This document shows positions 63,073-64,000 of a stretch of 64,000 bases of DNA, piece after piece. The DNA is taken from NCBI GenBank assembly GCA_004793585.1, contig SRZB01000004.1, positions 1 to 64,000 on the forward strand, written 5' to 3'. This stretch comes from Hominisplanchenecus murintestinalis. GTDB taxonomy: Bacteria; Bacillota; Clostridia; Lachnospirales; Lachnospiraceae. The translations under genes were made by a program, and so were the position numbers. Under the pieces are notes generated by a model. It had not been told where the DNA came from, ran no database searches, and saw nothing but the letters and a program-made list of their open reading frames with translations. How positions within the stretch are numbered: the first letter of the stretch is position 1; each line of letters begins with the position of its first letter.

Positions 63073-64000
63073 AGAGCGAGATTTTACATATTTTAAGAAG
63101 TCAGGATGGATATGTGTCAGGGCAGGAGCTGTGTGAAAGGTTTGGCGTTTCGCGGACAGCGGTATGGAAAACCATTAACCAGCTAAAAGAAGAAGGATAT
63201 GAAATTGAAGCGGTTCCAAACAAGGGATACCATATCACGGCGTGTCCGGATGTGGTATCGGCGGAAGAGGTAAAAAGCCTTCTGGAGACGCGCTGGGCGG
63301 GGCAGAATATTGCCCACTTTGCTGCTGTTGATTCGACCAATAATAAGGCAAAGAGAATGGCGGAAGAGGGAGCGCCTCACGGCACTTTGGTGATTGCAGA
63401 TGAGCAGACCGGAGGACGGGGAAGGCGTGGCAGGAGCTGGAACACGATTCCCGGGGCGGCTATTGCCATGACTCTGGTGATACGGCCTGAACTGCCGCCG
63501 GAACGGGCATCTATGGTTACGCTTCTGATGGGAATGGCGGTGGCTTCCGGATGCCGGGAGCTTTTGGGACTTCCTGTAGGGATTAAATGGCCGAATGACG
63601 CGGTGCTTGACGGAAAGAAAATCTGCGGCATTCTGACAGAAATGAGTATGGAGATGGATGCAATTAATTATCTGGTTATTGGAACCGGAATCAATGTAAA
63701 TATGGATGAGTTTCCGGAAGAAATCAGCCAGGTAGCTACGTCTCTCTCTATTCATGCAGGGCATACCGTGAACCGGGCAGAAGTTATCTGCCGGTGCATG
63801 AAGTATTTTGAACAGTATTATGAGGCATTTGCGGCAGCAGGAAATTTGTCAGGACTGAAGAACATCTACAATGAGATGCTGGTGAACCGGGATGCCGAAG
63901 TGCGGGTGCTGGAGCCGGGGAATGAGTATACGGGGATTTCCAGGGGAATCAATGACTTGGGCGAACTGCTTGTAGAGAGGGAAGACCGTTCTGTAACGGC
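63069..64000 (+). CDS. birA: Bifunctional biotin ligase/repressor, 3' end cut by window
   Basis: The open frame runs from ATG 63069 to the window end (310 codons seen, no stop). A winged helix-turn-helix is at the N-terminus (VSGQELCERFGVSRTAVWKT and GYEIEAVPNKGYHI), then the ligase core with the biotinyl-AMP loop TGGRGRRGRSW, KWPNDAVLDGKKICGIL and the VIGTGINVN motif. A C-terminal SH3-like part begins near residue 275. It attaches biotin to carboxylases and probably represses biotin uptake or synthesis genes. The start overlaps the previous stop by 4 bases. Confidence 0.95.
   Translation, partial: MKSEILHILRSQDGYVSGQELCERFGVSRTAVWKTINQLKEEGYEIEAVPNKGYHITACPDVVSAEEVKSLLETRWAGQNIAHFAAVDSTNNKAKRMAEEGAPHGTLVIADEQTGGRGRRGRSWNTIPGAAIAMTLVIRPELPPERASMVTLLMGMAVASGCRELLGLPVGIKWPNDAVLDGKKICGILTEMSMEMDAINYLVIGTGINVNMDEFPEEISQVATSLSIHAGHTVNRAEVICRCMKYFEQYYEAFAAAGNLSGLKNIYNEMLVNRDAEVRVLEPGNEYTGISRGINDLGELLVEREDRSVT

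Overview
The window is a stretch of a Gram-positive, low-to-mid GC chromosome. It most likely comes from a gut-dwelling member of the Lachnospiraceae (Clostridia, Bacillota). Supporting signs are a YesM/YesN-type two-component pair, two class III glutamine synthetases, FIVAR/LRR_5 surface proteins, a CdaR-type regulator, VanZ-like and DUF1934 proteins, purine-rich Shine-Dalgarno sites and sigma-A-type promoters. The genus cannot be fixed from the sequence; Blautia or Mediterraneibacter relatives would fit. No phage, plasmid, IS transposase, integrase or CRISPR array was found.

Layout. 1-13.4 kb: surface glycan region, with the 3' end of one large secreted protein, then an 1826-residue FIVAR/LRR_5 protein and a 2351-residue protein with a GH110-like beta-helix. 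All three end in the same kind of lysine-rich leucine-rich-repeat cassette. 13.4-17.8 kb: polar amino-acid ABC transporter (binding protein, permease, ATPase), a histidine phosphatase and a polysaccharide deacetylase with wall-binding repeats. 17.9-22.3 kb (minus strand): CBM9-like protein-nagB-nagA, and pyrG. 22.4-25.1 kb: Na+/alanine symporter and a DagK-type lipid kinase. 25.4-35.3 kb: galactose-type transporter mglBAC with a small membrane protein, followed by a YesN response regulator, a YesM kinase, a membrane-anchored sugar-binding protein and a second MglB-like lipoprotein. This looks like a transporter plus its own sugar-sensing cassette. 35.3-44.4 kb: class II aldolase, two tandem glnN genes, a CdaR-like regulator, a CtpA-type protease and a sigma-like protein lacking region 4. 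44.5-47.9 kb: CNNM/CorC protein and an acidic surface protein. 48-52 kb: a bifunctional penicillin-binding protein bracketed by two copies of an unusual non-coding palindromic element. 52-64 kb: housekeeping genes (YigZ, murI, DUF1934, pyrE, VanZ, HD phosphohydrolase, M29 peptidase, transglutaminase-like protein, tRNA-Thr, NfeD, SPFH, argF, birA cut by the window end).

The most unusual feature is the pair of palindromic elements at 47943-48826 and 51664-51991. The short copy equals the long copy minus exactly 564 bp between two CCTGCCG repeats, plus 8 bp at the right end. Where the copies differ at paired positions, every substitution keeps the pairing, including G-U wobbles that only make sense in a plus-strand RNA. 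This suggests a large structured RNA, or an RNA-folding mobile repeat, of a kind I do not recognise. Other notable points are a GH110-like protein without the expected acidic pair, a periplasmic-binding-protein-coupled two-component system, a degenerate sigma factor translationally coupled to a protease, and several structured leaders starting at or near the transcription start of nitrogen and amino-acid genes.
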